Origin: Ponticaulis koreensis DSM 19734
Lineage (GTDB): Bacteria; Pseudomonadota; Alphaproteobacteria; Caulobacterales; Hyphomonadaceae
DNA: 64,000 nucleotides
NCBI RefSeq assembly: GCF_000420665.1
Contig: NZ_ATVJ01000003.1
Location: 310,001 to 374,000, forward strand
Direction: 5' to 3'
This document shows positions 19,556-27,305 of this stretch, piece after piece. The translations under genes and the position numbers were made by a program. Every line of letters begins with the position of its first letter. Position 1 is the stretch's first letter. The notes beneath the pieces were generated by a model. That model searched no databases, was not told the origin of the DNA, and saw nothing but the letters and a program-made list of their open reading frames with translations.

Positions 19556-21052
19556 ATGGCGGGTCCGGTAGTCGCCGGTAAGTCGGATCATTGGGGATCC
19601 CGATTCGGTTTTATCATGGCAGCGGTTGGTTCCTCGGTTGGTCTGGGGAATTTATGGCGCTTTCCGTTCACTGCAGGTGAGAACGGCGGCAGCGCATTCA
19701 TTGTGATCTACCTGATCAGTGTGCTGATTTTTGGTTTGCCGGTGCTGATGGCGGAATATGCGCTCGGCCGGCATGGTCAGCGTTCGTCAATCGCGACTCT
19801 CCGGAAGATCACTACCGAAGAGAACAAGCCAAAAGCGTGGATTGGCATGGGTTGGTTGGGCGCGATCGCCTCGCTCTTACTGTTTTCGTTTTACATCGTC
19901 ATTTCCGGCTGGGTCTTTGACTACATCCCGCAGAGTTTCAGCGGAGCATTCTCGAATTTTGCATCGGAAACCGAGCTGCTGAATGCAAGCATTGGTCAGA
20001 CAGTCGCCTCAATTAATAGCCAGATCACAACGGTACATTTGTCCTCAGCCTGTGCATTCGTAAGCGATGGCGTGATCACTCAAGTGCCTGAGATGGTGAA
20101 TGGTGAAGAAGTTCTGAGAGACATCACAGTTGGTGACGTTTCAGGTTGCCGATTTGCTGAAACGACCGGCAACAAGCTTGAGATCTTTTTCTACACCGCA
20201 GCGTTTCTTGCGTTGAATGTGATCATTCTGGCGCGAGGCGTGAAGGGCGGGATCGAGAGAGCAGCTGAGATACTCATGCCTGCTTTCTTTATCATGCTAC
20301 TCGGCCTTGTGGTTTATGCATGCATTTTTGGTGACTTTGCAGGTGCAGCGAGCTTCTTGCTGACACCAGATTTCACCAAGGTGACGTTCAACACAGTGCT
20401 TGCGGCCGTAGGTCAGGCTTTCTTCTCTTTGAGCGTCGGTAGCTGCGTCATGTTCACCTATGGTGCGTATCTGACGCGCGAGACGAGCATTCCTAAGAAT
20501 GCGTGTCTGGTTGCAGGCGCCGATACCTTCGTCGCACTGATTGCGGGATTTGCAATCTTTCCAATCGTTTTTGCATTTGGACTGAATGAAGCGGGCGGTC
20601 CCGGCCTGCTGTTTGTGACGTTGCCGATTGCGTTTGGACAAATGCCAACATTCATCGGCGCCGTGTTCTTCACGCTCGCCTTGTTTGCTGCATTCACGTC
20701 CGCGATTTCACTTCTGGAGGTCGGCGTGTCCTGGCTTGAGGACCAGAAGTCCATTGGCCGTGTGAAGGGGGCCATTGGCCTTGGTCTGGTGATGTTGGCC
20801 TTTGCAACAGCCTATATTTTCCGTGGTGATCTCATCGACCATGCCGACTTCCTGAGTGGCACAGTGATGCTCCCTCTAGGCGGTGCTTTGATTGGCATCT
20901 TCGCGGGATGGGTCGTGCCTCGGCACATTCTGGAAAAAGAGCTCGGCACCGGAAAACATTTGCAGCTGGTGCTGCTCCTGCTTCGCTTCATTATTCCGGT
21001 CTTTATCACGCTGATCCTGATTTCAGGTATCTACACCAAATTCTTTGGTTGA
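19556..21052 (+). CDS. Sodium-dependent transporter, neurotransmitter:sodium symporter family
   Basis: 498 aa with about twelve membrane helices. The first helix region (WGSRFGFIMAAVGSSVGLGNLWRFPF) is the signature of the SNF/NSS family (LeuT fold), including the unwound GLGNLWRFP sodium/substrate site, and NGGSAFIVIYL follows. These carriers take up amino acids or related solutes with Na+; the substrate is not predictable. I prefer the ATG at 19556, with GGAG 7 bases upstream, over an in-frame GTG at 19541. A 60-residue periplasmic loop near residues 140-200 contains two Cys. Confidence 0.93.
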   Translation: MAGPVVAGKSDHWGSRFGFIMAAVGSSVGLGNLWRFPFTAGENGGSAFIVIYLISVLIFGLPVLMAEYALGRHGQRSSIATLRKITTEENKPKAWIGMGWLGAIASLLLFSFYIVISGWVFDYIPQSFSGAFSNFASETELLNASIGQTVASINSQITTVHLSSACAFVSDGVITQVPEMVNGEEVLRDITVGDVSGCRFAETTGNKLEIFFYTAAFLALNVIILARGVKGGIERAAEILMPAFFIMLLGLVVYACIFGDFAGAASFLLTPDFTKVTFNTVLAAVGQAFFSLSVGSCVMFTYGAYLTRETSIPKNACLVAGADTFVALIAGFAIFPIVFAFGLNEAGGPGLLFVTLPIAFGQMPTFIGAVFFTLALFAAFTSAISLLEVGVSWLEDQKSIGRVKGAIGLGLVMLAFATAYIFRGDLIDHADFLSGTVMLPLGGALIGIFAGWVVPRHILEKELGTGKHLQLVLLLLRFIIPVFITLILISGIYTKFFG

Positions 21053-21067
21053 TACCAAAAAGAAAAA

Positions 21068-21091
21068 GGGAGGCTCAGGCCTCCCTTTTTT
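21068..21091 (+). terminator. Intrinsic terminator after the sodium-dependent transporter
   Basis: GGGAGGC/GCCTCCC stem around a TCAG tetraloop, flanked by an A-run and followed by six T residues; works toward both neighbours, as the next gene is convergent. Confidence 0.9.
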
Positions 21092-21114
21092 GTATCTGGT
21101 TATACGGTCTCAGG

Positions 21115-22089
21115 TCAGCCGAGGATCTGCTGGAACTCTTCCGTCGCATTGATCAGGGCGTTCACAATGCCCGGTTCAAGGCTGGAATGGCCTGCATCAG
21201 GAATGATTTCCAGGCGGGATTTAGGCCATGCTTTATGCAGTGCCCAGGCTGACGACATTGGCGTCACAACATCATAGCGGCCATGCACGATCACGCCCGG
21301 AATGTCCTTCAGAATATGTGCCTGATCGAGCAGCCATCCGTCTTTTTCGAAAAAGCCGCCATTGTGGAAATAGTGGCACTCGATACGGGCAAAGGCGTCA
21401 ACGAAGGCGTTGTCGTCAAAGCGCGGCGGGCGTACAGCTGGCCCGCGAATAGACAGGGTTTCACCTTCCCAGCAGGCCCATGCACGCGCGGCTTCAAGAC
21501 GGGCTTGTTTGTCGTCTGACATCAGGCGTTTGTAGAAGGCTTCCAGCAGGTTATCGCGCTCGTCTTCCGGAATTGGCGCGATATAACGGTCATAGGCGTC
21601 AGGGAAGATATGGCTCGCGCCTTCCTGATAGAACCAACGCAGCTCGCGCTGTGTCAGCAGGAAGATGCCGCGCAGAAGCAGGCCGCTAACGCGCTCCGGG
21701 TGTGTCACCGCATAAGCCAGTGACAGCGTGGAGCCCCATGAGCCACCAAAGACCAGCCACTTCTCAATGCCGAGTTCTTTGCGAAGTTTTTCAATATCTT
21801 CGATCAGATCCCATGTCGTGTTGTCTTCAAGTGAGGAATAGGGCGAAGAGCGTCCGCATCCGCGCTGGTCAAACAGCACAACCCGATAATGGCGTGGATC
21901 AAAAAAGCGGCGCATCTCAGCGCTCGCGCCACCGCCCGGGCCGCCATGCAGACCGAGCACCGGAATGCCGTTCACAGGACCGGCATCCTCCCAGTAGAGT
22001 TCATGAAGGGATGAAACCCTCAGGCGACCTGCGCGTCTGGGATCTGTATGCGGGAAGAGTTTTCTTCGGGAAACGGGCTTAGTATTCAT
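21115..22089 (-). CDS. pip: Proline iminopeptidase (prolyl aminopeptidase)
   Basis: 324 aa, alpha/beta hydrolase of peptidase family S33. It removes N-terminal proline from peptides in the cytosol. Oxyanion motif HGGPGGG at residues 48-54, nucleophile Ser117 in GGSWGS, Asp in HGRYDVVTP and His in DAGHSS near the C-terminus. FDQRGCGRSSP is the typical loop of this family. Length and all catalytic residues are normal. Confidence 0.95.
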   Translation of the reverse strand: MNTKPVSRRKLFPHTDPRRAGRLRVSSLHELYWEDAGPVNGIPVLGLHGGPGGGASAEMRRFFDPRHYRVVLFDQRGCGRSSPYSSLEDNTTWDLIEDIEKLRKELGIEKWLVFGGSWGSTLSLAYAVTHPERVSGLLLRGIFLLTQRELRWFYQEGASHIFPDAYDRYIAPIPEDERDNLLEAFYKRLMSDDKQARLEAARAWACWEGETLSIRGPAVRPPRFDDNAFVDAFARIECHYFHNGGFFEKDGWLLDQAHILKDIPGVIVHGRYDVVTPMSSAWALHKAWPKSRLEIIPDAGHSSLEPGIVNALINATEEFQQILG

Positions 22090-22194
22090 GCATGCTTCAC
22101 CTATAGTAGGTCAAAACATAGATAAAGACTGGACGGGCGTTAAAAATTCCAGTTCTGTACCATTACAGAACATAAAATGAGAGTTTAGGGCGAT

Positions 22195-22800
22195 ATGGTT
22201 TTGCGTTTTTTGGGTACCGCGGCTCTCGCAGTACTTTGCGCAAGTTGTGCGACGGTGTCTATGCAGCCGGCCAGCATGACAGCTTCAATAGTCAGACCGA
22301 AGTCTGACCTTCAGCAAACAGCTGAAGTCTTCAGTGACGACGCTGCCGACGCTGGTTGGGTACAGAGTCGCGATGCTGTTTCCTTCATCACTAACAGTCT
22401 GTTCGGAAATAATGACGACGAGAGCGGTGCGGCTGACTATGTGGAAGTCATTCAGGCAAGCTCTGCACCGGTCGCTGATGTCCAACGCCGTCTTCAGGCA
22501 GATACAGAACAGACGCTCGTCAAGCTGACAGAGATCAACGCTCAGGCAAATGCGCTTCTGTCTTCAGAAAATGAAATTGTTCGCGGTGATGTATCCAGCT
22601 TTGAAGATGCGCTGATCACAGCGCGGGACTGTCGCCGGTCTTTCAATCACGCAGCGGATGCGCTGGCTGAACGCGATGCTACCGTAACCGTTGAAACTGA
22701 AATTGCGCTCTCAGGCCTTGATGAGCAGATCGACCGTATGAGCGGCCTTGCTGACCAGCTGGTTGAACGTTGGCGCAATGAGGACGTCGCAACGTCCTAA
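22195..22800 (+). CDS. Predicted lipoprotein with helical domain, unknown function
   Basis: 201 aa. Signal peptide with lipobox CASC (about residues 15-18), then TVSMQPASMTAS. The remainder is predicted helical, acidic and rich in Glu, Asp, Ala and Gln (VEVIQASSAPVADVQRRLQADTEQ, EIALSGLDEQIDRMSGLADQLVERW), consistent with a coiled-coil periplasmic lipoprotein. No family recognised. Ends 13 bases from the convergent DUF423 gene. Confidence 0.75.
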   Translation: MVLRFLGTAALAVLCASCATVSMQPASMTASIVRPKSDLQQTAEVFSDDAADAGWVQSRDAVSFITNSLFGNNDDESGAADYVEVIQASSAPVADVQRRLQADTEQTLVKLTEINAQANALLSSENEIVRGDVSSFEDALITARDCRRSFNHAADALAERDATVTVETEIALSGLDEQIDRMSGLADQLVERWRNEDVATS

Positions 22801-22813
22801 GCTAAGCGCGCGA

Positions 22814-23176
22814 TTAAAGGCGTGAGCGATAGCCTTCAAAGGCAAGCCACGCCCATGCAATCAAAAGACTTGTGCCGCCAATCGGCGTGAAAGCGCCAAG
22901 CCAGCGCGGCGCGCCGAGAGCCATGCTGTAGAGCGTGCCCGCGAAAACCAGAATACCAATAAAGAACGCAAGTGCCGGGCCTCTGAGGAGTTCCGCGCGG
23001 GCCTTGTTCAGGCCAATAGCTATCATCGCGACAGAGTGGGTGAGGGCGTAAAGCGTCGCGGTATCCCACCAGTCGCCCGCATCACCGACCAGAATATCAC
23101 TCAAACCATGCGCGCCGAACGCGCCGCAGGCTACGCTGATAAATCCGCAAATCGCGCCAAGTGTCAGAATAAGCAT
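22814..23176 (-). CDS. DUF423 membrane protein (YgdD-like)
   Basis: 120 aa with four membrane helices. The family pattern is clear: GAICGFISVACGAFGAHGL at the N-terminus, WWDTATLYALTHSVAMIAIGL, then GILVFAGTLYSMALGAP and FTPIGGTSLLIAWAWLAF. Function of DUF423 is not established. It lies 4 bases downstream of the thioesterase gene on the same strand and is almost certainly in the same operon. Confidence 0.92.
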   Translation of the reverse strand: MLILTLGAICGFISVACGAFGAHGLSDILVGDAGDWWDTATLYALTHSVAMIAIGLNKARAELLRGPALAFFIGILVFAGTLYSMALGAPRWLGAFTPIGGTSLLIAWAWLAFEGYRSRL

Positions 23177-23180
23177 CTGG

Positions 23181-23621
23181 TCAGTTCCCGTCGGACATTT
23201 TCTTTGAGGGCAGAGCGTAGGTCACAATCGAGTGGCTCGCCGGTTCGTCCATTGTTTCTTCGCGTACATCAACTTCGATGACAGCAAGCTTTTTCCCAAT
23301 TTTCAGAACCTTGCCCTGAGCGAGCACATTGCCAGCCTTGCAGGCGTTCAGAAAATTGATGTTCAGGTTGGATGTCACTGCATATGGTTCGATGCCCGTG
23401 CGGGTGAAGATCGCAAAGTAAGCAGCACAATCTGCGAGCGCCATTTGTGTCGGACCAGAAATGACGCCGCCAGGACGCAGCATGTTGTCATCATACGGCA
23501 TGCGCACGGTGACTTCGCCGTCCCCGACACGCGTAACTTCCATACGCGGGTTTTGTCTCTCGCTTCCAAACGCCGTGGTCAGAAAGGCGTTGATCTCCTC
23601 TGCGCGCACTTTTAACGTCAC
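23181..23621 (-). CDS. PaaI-type hotdog thioesterase
   Basis: 146 aa from a GTG start preceded by GGAGG at six bases; the open frame extends 52 codons upstream without support. The hotdog core shows MLRPGGVISGPTQMALADCAAYFAIF, where the helix-start Asp is the usual catalytic acid, and VTSNLNINFLNACKAGNVLAQGKVLKIGKKLAVIEVDV as the second part. Such enzymes hydrolyse acyl- or aryl-CoA thioesters. It is followed by the DUF423 gene; the pairing gives no hint of substrate. Confidence 0.88.
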   Translation of the reverse strand: MTLKVRAEEINAFLTTAFGSERQNPRMEVTRVGDGEVTVRMPYDDNMLRPGGVISGPTQMALADCAAYFAIFTRTGIEPYAVTSNLNINFLNACKAGNVLAQGKVLKIGKKLAVIEVDVREETMDEPASHSIVTYALPSKKMSDGN

Positions 23622-23798
23622 GGGAGTCCTCCAATTTTTTTCGAGCAAACTAACGGGACTGACGCGCAGGGAAAGCATACATTTAGCCGCAGCTATGCGG
23701 TGTACGAATTCTGTGCGCTCCCTTGGTAAATTTACTACACCTGTGAGCAGAAACTCGCCTGTATGTAGAAGAGACATGGTTTAGACACAGTGATTCCC

Positions 23799-23836
23799 GT
23801 ATTTTCGGGGTTCGTATTTTCGGGGTTCGTATTTTC
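23799..23836. repeat. 15-base tandem repeat, about 2.5 copies
   Basis: GTATTTTCGGGGTTC occurs at 23799-23813 and 23814-23828, and its first eight bases again at 23829-23836. The array ends three bases before the GTG start of the permease gene. Confidence 0.9.
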
Positions 23837-23839
23837 AAA

Positions 23840-24979
23840 GTGGATTTTTTGAGTTTGAGCGCGTTCCGGGTGGACAAACAAAACGGTGAGGCAGTGCTTC
23901 ACGTTGAAGGAGACTGGACGGTAAAAACTGTCGGGTCTCTGGAGCGTGAGATTCGCCGTGCGCGTTTTGAGGCGACGCCGCAGCGTGTTGATGTCAGCGC
24001 GCTTGGTGCTGTCGATACCGCGGGCGCTTTCCTCATCCATACCATGCTTGAAGATGGTGGCATCGAGGCCGACAAAACCTATCAACTGATTGGCGAGCAT
24101 GCGCAGGCCAAAGCCTTGCTGGAGCTTGTATCCGGACGTGAGCGTCAGGAGAAGGTGGTCGCGTCCCAACCACTTTCCATCATCGATCTTCTGGCCCGTG
24201 TCGGTAAGGGCAGCGTTCACTTCATGGACGAGGCTGTTGGCACGCTGAGCTTTATCGGCGAAGCCATGCTGACGACGTTCAAACTGCTCCTGCAGCCGCA
24301 CAAAATCCGCTGGACCAGCGTGTTCGCGGTTATGGAAGAAGCCGGGCTGGATGCGCTGCCAATCGTGTCGTTCCTCTCATTCTTTGTCGGCATGGTGATC
24401 GCCTTTATCGGCGCGACCATGCTTCAGCAGACGCTTGGCGCGACAGTGTTCACTGTCGAACTGGTCGGCTGGGCTGTCATGCGTGAATTCGGCGTGGTGC
24501 TGACGGGTATTCTTCTGGCTGGGCGGACGAATTCCTCGTTTACTGCGCAGATTGGCTCCATGAAGATGCGCCAGGAGATTGATGCCATGCGAACGCTCGG
24601 CATTGATCCGATCGAAGCGCTGGTGACGCCGCGTATTCTGGCCATGCTGATCATGACGCCGCTTCTGGCATTCGGCGCGACGCTTTCAGGCCTGTTGGGC
24701 GGGCTGATGATTTCATGGGTGGCGCTGGATATTTCGCCTATCCTGTTCATTACCCGCATTCAGGAGATTGTGATTATCCAGAACTTCTGGGTGGGCATGT
24801 CCAAGGCGCCTGTTTTCGCGCTCGTGGTTGCGATGATTGCCTGCCGTCAGGGGCTGCTTGTTCAGGGTGATGTACAGTCGCTTGGCAAGGCGACCACGGC
24901 GTCGGTCGTCCATGCCATCTTCCTGATTATCGTCGTCGATGCGATCTTCGCTATGATGTATATGGAGCTCGGCATATGA
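23840..24979 (+). CDS. mlaE: MlaE-family lipid ABC transporter permease with N-terminal STAS-like domain
   Basis: 379 aa. Residues 1-110 look like an anti-sigma-antagonist (STAS)-type domain (VDVSALGAVDTAGAFLIHTML), and the rest is the MlaE permease with EEAGLDALPIVSFLSFFVGMVIAFIGA, TGILLAGRTNSSFTAQIGSMKMRQEIDAMRTLGIDP and GGLMISWVALDISP. The complex moves phospholipids or related lipids between membranes. The start is GTG with no clear ribosome site; the 15-base tandem repeats lie directly in front of it. Overlaps the ATPase gene by ATGA. Confidence 0.9.
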   Translation: MDFLSLSAFRVDKQNGEAVLHVEGDWTVKTVGSLEREIRRARFEATPQRVDVSALGAVDTAGAFLIHTMLEDGGIEADKTYQLIGEHAQAKALLELVSGRERQEKVVASQPLSIIDLLARVGKGSVHFMDEAVGTLSFIGEAMLTTFKLLLQPHKIRWTSVFAVMEEAGLDALPIVSFLSFFVGMVIAFIGATMLQQTLGATVFTVELVGWAVMREFGVVLTGILLAGRTNSSFTAQIGSMKMRQEIDAMRTLGIDPIEALVTPRILAMLIMTPLLAFGATLSGLLGGLMISWVALDISPILFITRIQEIVIIQNFWVGMSKAPVFALVVAMIACRQGLLVQGDVQSLGKATTASVVHAIFLIIVVDAIFAMMYMELGI

Positions 24980-25734
24980 GCGATCCGATCATTCAGGTGC
25001 GCGGGCTCAAAACCCAGTTCGGCGATCATGTGGTTCATGAGAACCTCGACCTTGATATCTATCGCGGAGAAACAATCGGCGTGATCGGCCCGTCCGGTTG
25101 CGGCAAGTCGGTTCTGTTGAGCGAGATTGTAGGTCTGCTGACGCCCACGGCTGGGTCCGTCACCGTTTTTGGCGAGACGCTATCCGAGCTGTCCGATAGA
25201 GACCGTCAGGCCATTGAGCGGCGCTGGTCGGTAATGTTTCAGGACGGCGCGCTCTTCTCCAACCTCACCGTGCGCGAGAACGTTATGGTGCCGATGAAAG
25301 AGCACACAAACTTCTCCCATGATCTGATGCACGATCTGGCTGACCTCAAGATCAGCCTGTCCGGCCTGCCGCTCAATGCTGCGGACAAAAAGCCGTCCGA
25401 GTTGTCTGGCGGTATGCGTAAGAGGGCGGCAATGGCGCGTGCGCTCGCGCTTGATCCTGAACTTGTCTTTCTGGACGAGCCGACGGCGGGTCTCGACCCG
25501 ATTACAGCCGGGCGTTTTGACTCGCTCGTGCGTGAGCTTAGTCGGCTTCTCGGTCTGACAGTCTTCCTCGTGACGCACGATCTCGACACGCTGAAGGCGA
25601 CATGTGACCGGATTGCGGTGCTTGGCGACAAGAGGGTAAAGTATACCGGAACGCTCGAAGAAGTTTCACGGATCGATGATCCGTGGGTGCAGGAATATTT
25701 TGGCGGCCCACGCGGGCGGTCGGTGGTAGGATAG
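24976..25734 (+). CDS. mlaF: MlaF-type ABC transporter ATP-binding protein
   Basis: 252 aa. Walker A GPSGCGKS near residue 38, Q-loop MFQDG, signature LSGGMRKRAAMARALALDPELVFLDEPTAGLDP with Walker B, and the H-loop VTHD. It powers the MlaE-family permease whose gene overlaps its start. The auxiliary MCE protein and lipoprotein genes follow at 2 bases and by overlap. Confidence 0.95.
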   Translation: MSDPIIQVRGLKTQFGDHVVHENLDLDIYRGETIGVIGPSGCGKSVLLSEIVGLLTPTAGSVTVFGETLSELSDRDRQAIERRWSVMFQDGALFSNLTVRENVMVPMKEHTNFSHDLMHDLADLKISLSGLPLNAADKKPSELSGGMRKRAAMARALALDPELVFLDEPTAGLDPITAGRFDSLVRELSRLLGLTVFLVTHDLDTLKATCDRIAVLGDKRVKYTGTLEEVSRIDDPWVQEYFGGPRGRSVVG

Positions 25735-25736
25735 TT

Positions 25737-26693
25737 ATGGAAACACGTGCCAGTTATGCCCTGATCGGCGCAGCAGTTCTGGCTGCTTTCGCTGCACTCA
25801 TTGCCTTCACCATCTGGCTGGGCAAGGTCGAGTTTGATCGTGAGTTTTCCGAATACGACGTTGTGTTCGAAGGTGCTGTAAACGGCCTGTCGGAAGGTGG
25901 GCAGGTCCGCTATCTCGGCATTAATGTCGGCGAGGTTGTCAGCCTCTCACTTGATCGCGAGAATACCGAGAACGTCATCGCGCGCATTCGTGTTGACGCT
26001 GATACGCCGGTGCGAACGGACTCCAAGGCCTATCTGGACTTTGCAGGCCTTACCGGTGTGACCTTCATTCAGATCCGTCCGGGGTCTCCTCAGGCTGATC
26101 TGATGCCGGGCAGCGCAGCTAATCCACCTATTCTTGAAACAGAGCAGACCCAGCTACAGGAAATCTTTCAGGGCGGTCAGGATTTGATGGCGAATGCGCA
26201 GGTGACGCTGTCGCGTCTCAATGCGGTGCTGGACGCGGAGAACGCTGAAGCCTTCCGCCAGACGCTGGGCAATATCCAGCGTATTACAAACGCTTTTGCT
26301 GAAGACGAACAGCTGATGCAGGATGCGGGGGCTGCGCTGCGCTCTCTCGCCGATGCAGGTGAAGCCGTTGCGGACGCGGCACGTGGTTTCGGTTCTCTGG
26401 AATCTGACATACAGACAGCGCTCACAGACATTGCCGACAGCGCAGATGCGCTGATTGATGATGCACGGCGTCTGATCCAGACATCTGAAACGGCCGTGCT
26501 CGAAACACAGGAGAGCATGCGTGGTGTGCGTGAAGCCGTCGAGGAACCCGCAGAGCAGACCCTGCAGGAAATCCAGCGCCTGACGACCGATCTGCGCTCG
26601 CTCGTGCGCCGCCTTGACCGTATCGCACGCGAAGTCGAGCAGAACCCGCAGAGCTTCATTCAGGGCCAGCCGCGGCCTTACCGAGAGGATTGA
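25737..26693 (+). CDS. mlaD: MCE/MlaD-domain substrate-binding protein
   Basis: 318 aa. One N-terminal membrane helix (about residues 7-27), then the MCE domain (YDVVFEGAVNGLSEGGQVRYLGINVGEV, with DFAGLTGVTFIQI), then a long Ala/Glu-rich helical region with heptad character to the C-terminus. MCE proteins form hexameric rings that channel lipids to the permease. The ATG follows the ATPase stop after 2 bases; upstream in-frame starts would lie inside the ATPase gene. Confidence 0.92.
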   Translation: METRASYALIGAAVLAAFAALIAFTIWLGKVEFDREFSEYDVVFEGAVNGLSEGGQVRYLGINVGEVVSLSLDRENTENVIARIRVDADTPVRTDSKAYLDFAGLTGVTFIQIRPGSPQADLMPGSAANPPILETEQTQLQEIFQGGQDLMANAQVTLSRLNAVLDAENAEAFRQTLGNIQRITNAFAEDEQLMQDAGAALRSLADAGEAVADAARGFGSLESDIQTALTDIADSADALIDDARRLIQTSETAVLETQESMRGVREAVEEPAEQTLQEIQRLTTDLRSLVRRLDRIAREVEQNPQSFIQGQPRPYRED

Positions 26694-26695
26694 TG

Positions 26696-27301
26696 ATGAA
26701 ACTGAAGACAACCGTTCTCAGCCTCACGGCTCTATCGCTTGCCGGATGTGTCTCGGTTCTTCCTGAGCCTGTCGTCCCGGATGCGCTTTATCGTTTTACC
26801 AGCACCTCACAGCCGATGAGTGGTGCGCTGGTGTCACTGCCTGCCAATATCATCGTGTTCGAGCCTGAAGGATCGTCTTTGCTGCTGGGCCGCAATATTG
26901 CTTACGAGAGTGAAGACGGCGCGCTGAGCGTTCTGCCGGAAGCCGAATGGACCGAGTCCGCCTCGCGCCTTTTACAGTCCGCGCTTCTGGATCGGTTGTC
27001 GTTGCAGGCCTCTGACAGTGAAGGTGTGGCTGTGGATGAGCGCCTGACGCTCAGCGCGGCGTATGAGCTGCACTGGACTGTACGAGACCTGGTCATTGGC
27101 GAGGACGATGCCGTAGTCACAGCGCGCGTTGAGGTTCTCAACGGCCGCACGGGCGGCATTGTCGGCCAGACCTTCATCACACGACGCGAGCCATATACTG
27201 GCAGAGCGGACACAGAAGGTACTCGTGCTCTCATTCGCGCAGCTCGCGCCGTGATAGATCAGGTTGCTCTGGAGCTGCCCGACCTGATGTCAGAAAGCTG
27301 A
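26696..27301 (+). CDS. ABC-type transport auxiliary lipoprotein (PqiC/DUF330-like)
   Basis: About 201 aa. Lipobox LAGC precedes VSVLPEPVVPDALYRF. The family pattern ABC_trans_aux is seen in LPANIIVFEPEG, LLGRNIAYESEDGALSVLPEAEWTE-SASRLLQSALLDRL and a C-terminal TRALIRAARAVIDQVALELP. These lipoproteins connect MCE-type transporters to the outer membrane. GAGAGGA at 26683-26689 fits the ATG at 26696 best, although ATG 26693 overlaps the mlaD stop. Last gene of the operon. Confidence 0.88.
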   Translation: MKLKTTVLSLTALSLAGCVSVLPEPVVPDALYRFTSTSQPMSGALVSLPANIIVFEPEGSSLLLGRNIAYESEDGALSVLPEAEWTESASRLLQSALLDRLSLQASDSEGVAVDERLTLSAAYELHWTVRDLVIGEDDAVVTARVEVLNGRTGGIVGQTFITRREPYTGRADTEGTRALIRAARAVIDQVALELPDLMSES

Positions 27302-27305
27302 TCTG

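Noticed and set aside
23799-23836. CRISPR-like array
   Set aside because: Units are only 15 bases, directly adjacent, with no spacers and fewer than three copies.
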